From Allohoeflea poritis (GTDB lineage: Bacteria; Pseudomonadota; Alphaproteobacteria; Rhizobiales; Rhizobiaceae): a DNA stretch of 64,000 nt. The position numbers were made by a program, and so were the translations under genes. The notes under the pieces were generated by a model that had not been told where the DNA came from, did no database searches, and saw only the letters and a list, made by a program, of their open reading frames with translations. How positions within the stretch are numbered: the first letter of the stretch is position 1; every line of letters begins with the position of its first letter. The stretch covers positions 19,264 through 83,263 of the forward strand of contig NZ_JAPJZH010000021.1 of assembly GCF_027889715.1 (NCBI RefSeq), read 5' to 3'. Of the stretch, positions 63,870 through 64,000 are shown piece after piece.

Positions 63870-63932
63870 GCGGGCGACAAGTGGGTGCAAAACGTTCCTG
63901 CTCTTCCATCTGAGCTACGCTGCTGCCCGGCC
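63870..63932 (-). ncRNA. tRNA-mimic RNA unit 0, 3' part only
   Basis: This segment has a complete D arm (GCUC, loop AGAUGGAA, GAGC), a likely P2 strand (CGUUUUGCA), the conserved CCCACUUG and a P1 strand UCGCCCGC, in the same order as the 3' part of units 1-3. Here the D loop is closed, so the body would be opened at the anticodon stem, as described for YrlA RNAs. Its 5' part (P1, P2, T arm and acceptor half) is not visible; the sequence changes to a probable insertion-sequence end near 63933. Confidence 0.55.
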
Positions 63933-64000
63933 TGAGAGATAGGTAACAAAACGTACCGGACACATAGGTAACACTTTTCGCTTTTGCGTGAGGTGTCGAT
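63933..64000. mobile_element. Probable end of an insertion sequence (partial)
   Basis: The last 68 bases contain ATAGGTAACA twice (63939-63948 and 63964-63973), 25 bases apart, within a CCGGACACATAGGTAACA context. Repeated short motifs of this kind are typical of transposase-binding ends of insertion sequences. No transposase is inside the window, so this is a tentative call. The junction lies beside the truncated RNA unit 0. Confidence 0.4.

Noticed and set aside
63409..63877. CRISPR array, because of recurring short blocks
   Set aside because: The repeated blocks are halves of stems, differ between units and are not spaced evenly; no cas gene is present.
63409..63932. Ordinary tRNA genes on the minus strand
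   Set aside because: T-arm and D-arm motifs are present, but the T arm comes before the acceptor and D-arm segments, the acceptor stem is closed by a tetraloop, and there is no CCA end or usable anticodon loop.

Overview
The window looks like part of the chromosome of a Hyphomicrobiales (Rhizobiales) alphaproteobacterium. Coding is dense and GC-rich, many genes overlap by ATGA or TGATG, and the block mmcB, actR, actS, hrpB is an arrangement I associate with that order. No rRNA, canonical tRNA or CRISPR array was found. I read 56 protein-coding genes (the first is a fragment) and, at the right end, an array of structured RNAs that resemble rearranged tRNAs.

Layout. 1-2076: the end of queG, an NAD-dependent epimerase-like gene and an exported alpha/beta hydrolase. 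2083-11362: a PAS-LuxR regulator divergent from a catabolic operon (M20 peptidase, complete peptide/opine-type ABC importer with fused ATPases, aldehyde dehydrogenase, SDR). 11621-15384: a form II CO-dehydrogenase-like molybdenum hydroxylase in order S-L-M, closed by a clear terminator. 15454-22191: L,D-transpeptidase, mmcB, the ActRS (RegBA) redox two-component system, helicase HrpB and an SDR. 22281-28222: a SulP anion transporter, then deoC, a double-domain ALDH16-type dehydrogenase and a GntR regulator, probably a deoxyribose operon with a palindrome inside its promoter. 28229-29708: a CAP-domain lipoprotein and an aspartyl-hydroxylase-like membrane protein. 29709-38405: two divergent units around an IclR regulator (aminotransferase and HAD hydrolase; tripartite tricarboxylate transporter, aldehyde dehydrogenase, Tm-1-like protein). 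38424-41234: envelope genes. 41401-46681: phaC, fabI, a MaoC-phosphotransacetylase fusion and acetate kinase. 46626-53420: a seven-gene MoxR/DUF58 membrane operon. 53954-61858: a Wzx/Wzy-type exopolysaccharide locus. 61958-63382: rtcB, an RNA ligase.

The most interesting region is 63409-63932, immediately upstream of rtcB and on the same strand. It holds three complete tandem RNA units and the 3' part of a fourth. Each complete unit has two long-range stems (P1, P2) that enclose a tRNA-like body in circularly permuted order: D-loop GGUA segment, T arm with a UUCAA or UUCGA loop, then an acceptor-like stem closed by a tetraloop (UUCG, GAGA or CCCG), so there is no free CCA end. P2 shows compensatory base changes between units. 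One unit resembles tRNA-Leu with a long variable arm and one is reduced to T arm plus acceptor. This matches the known idea of YrlA-type bacterial Y RNAs that mimic tRNA near rtcB/Ro60 genes, but a tandem, diversified, D-loop-permuted array is unusual. A probable insertion-sequence end abuts the outermost unit at the window edge.
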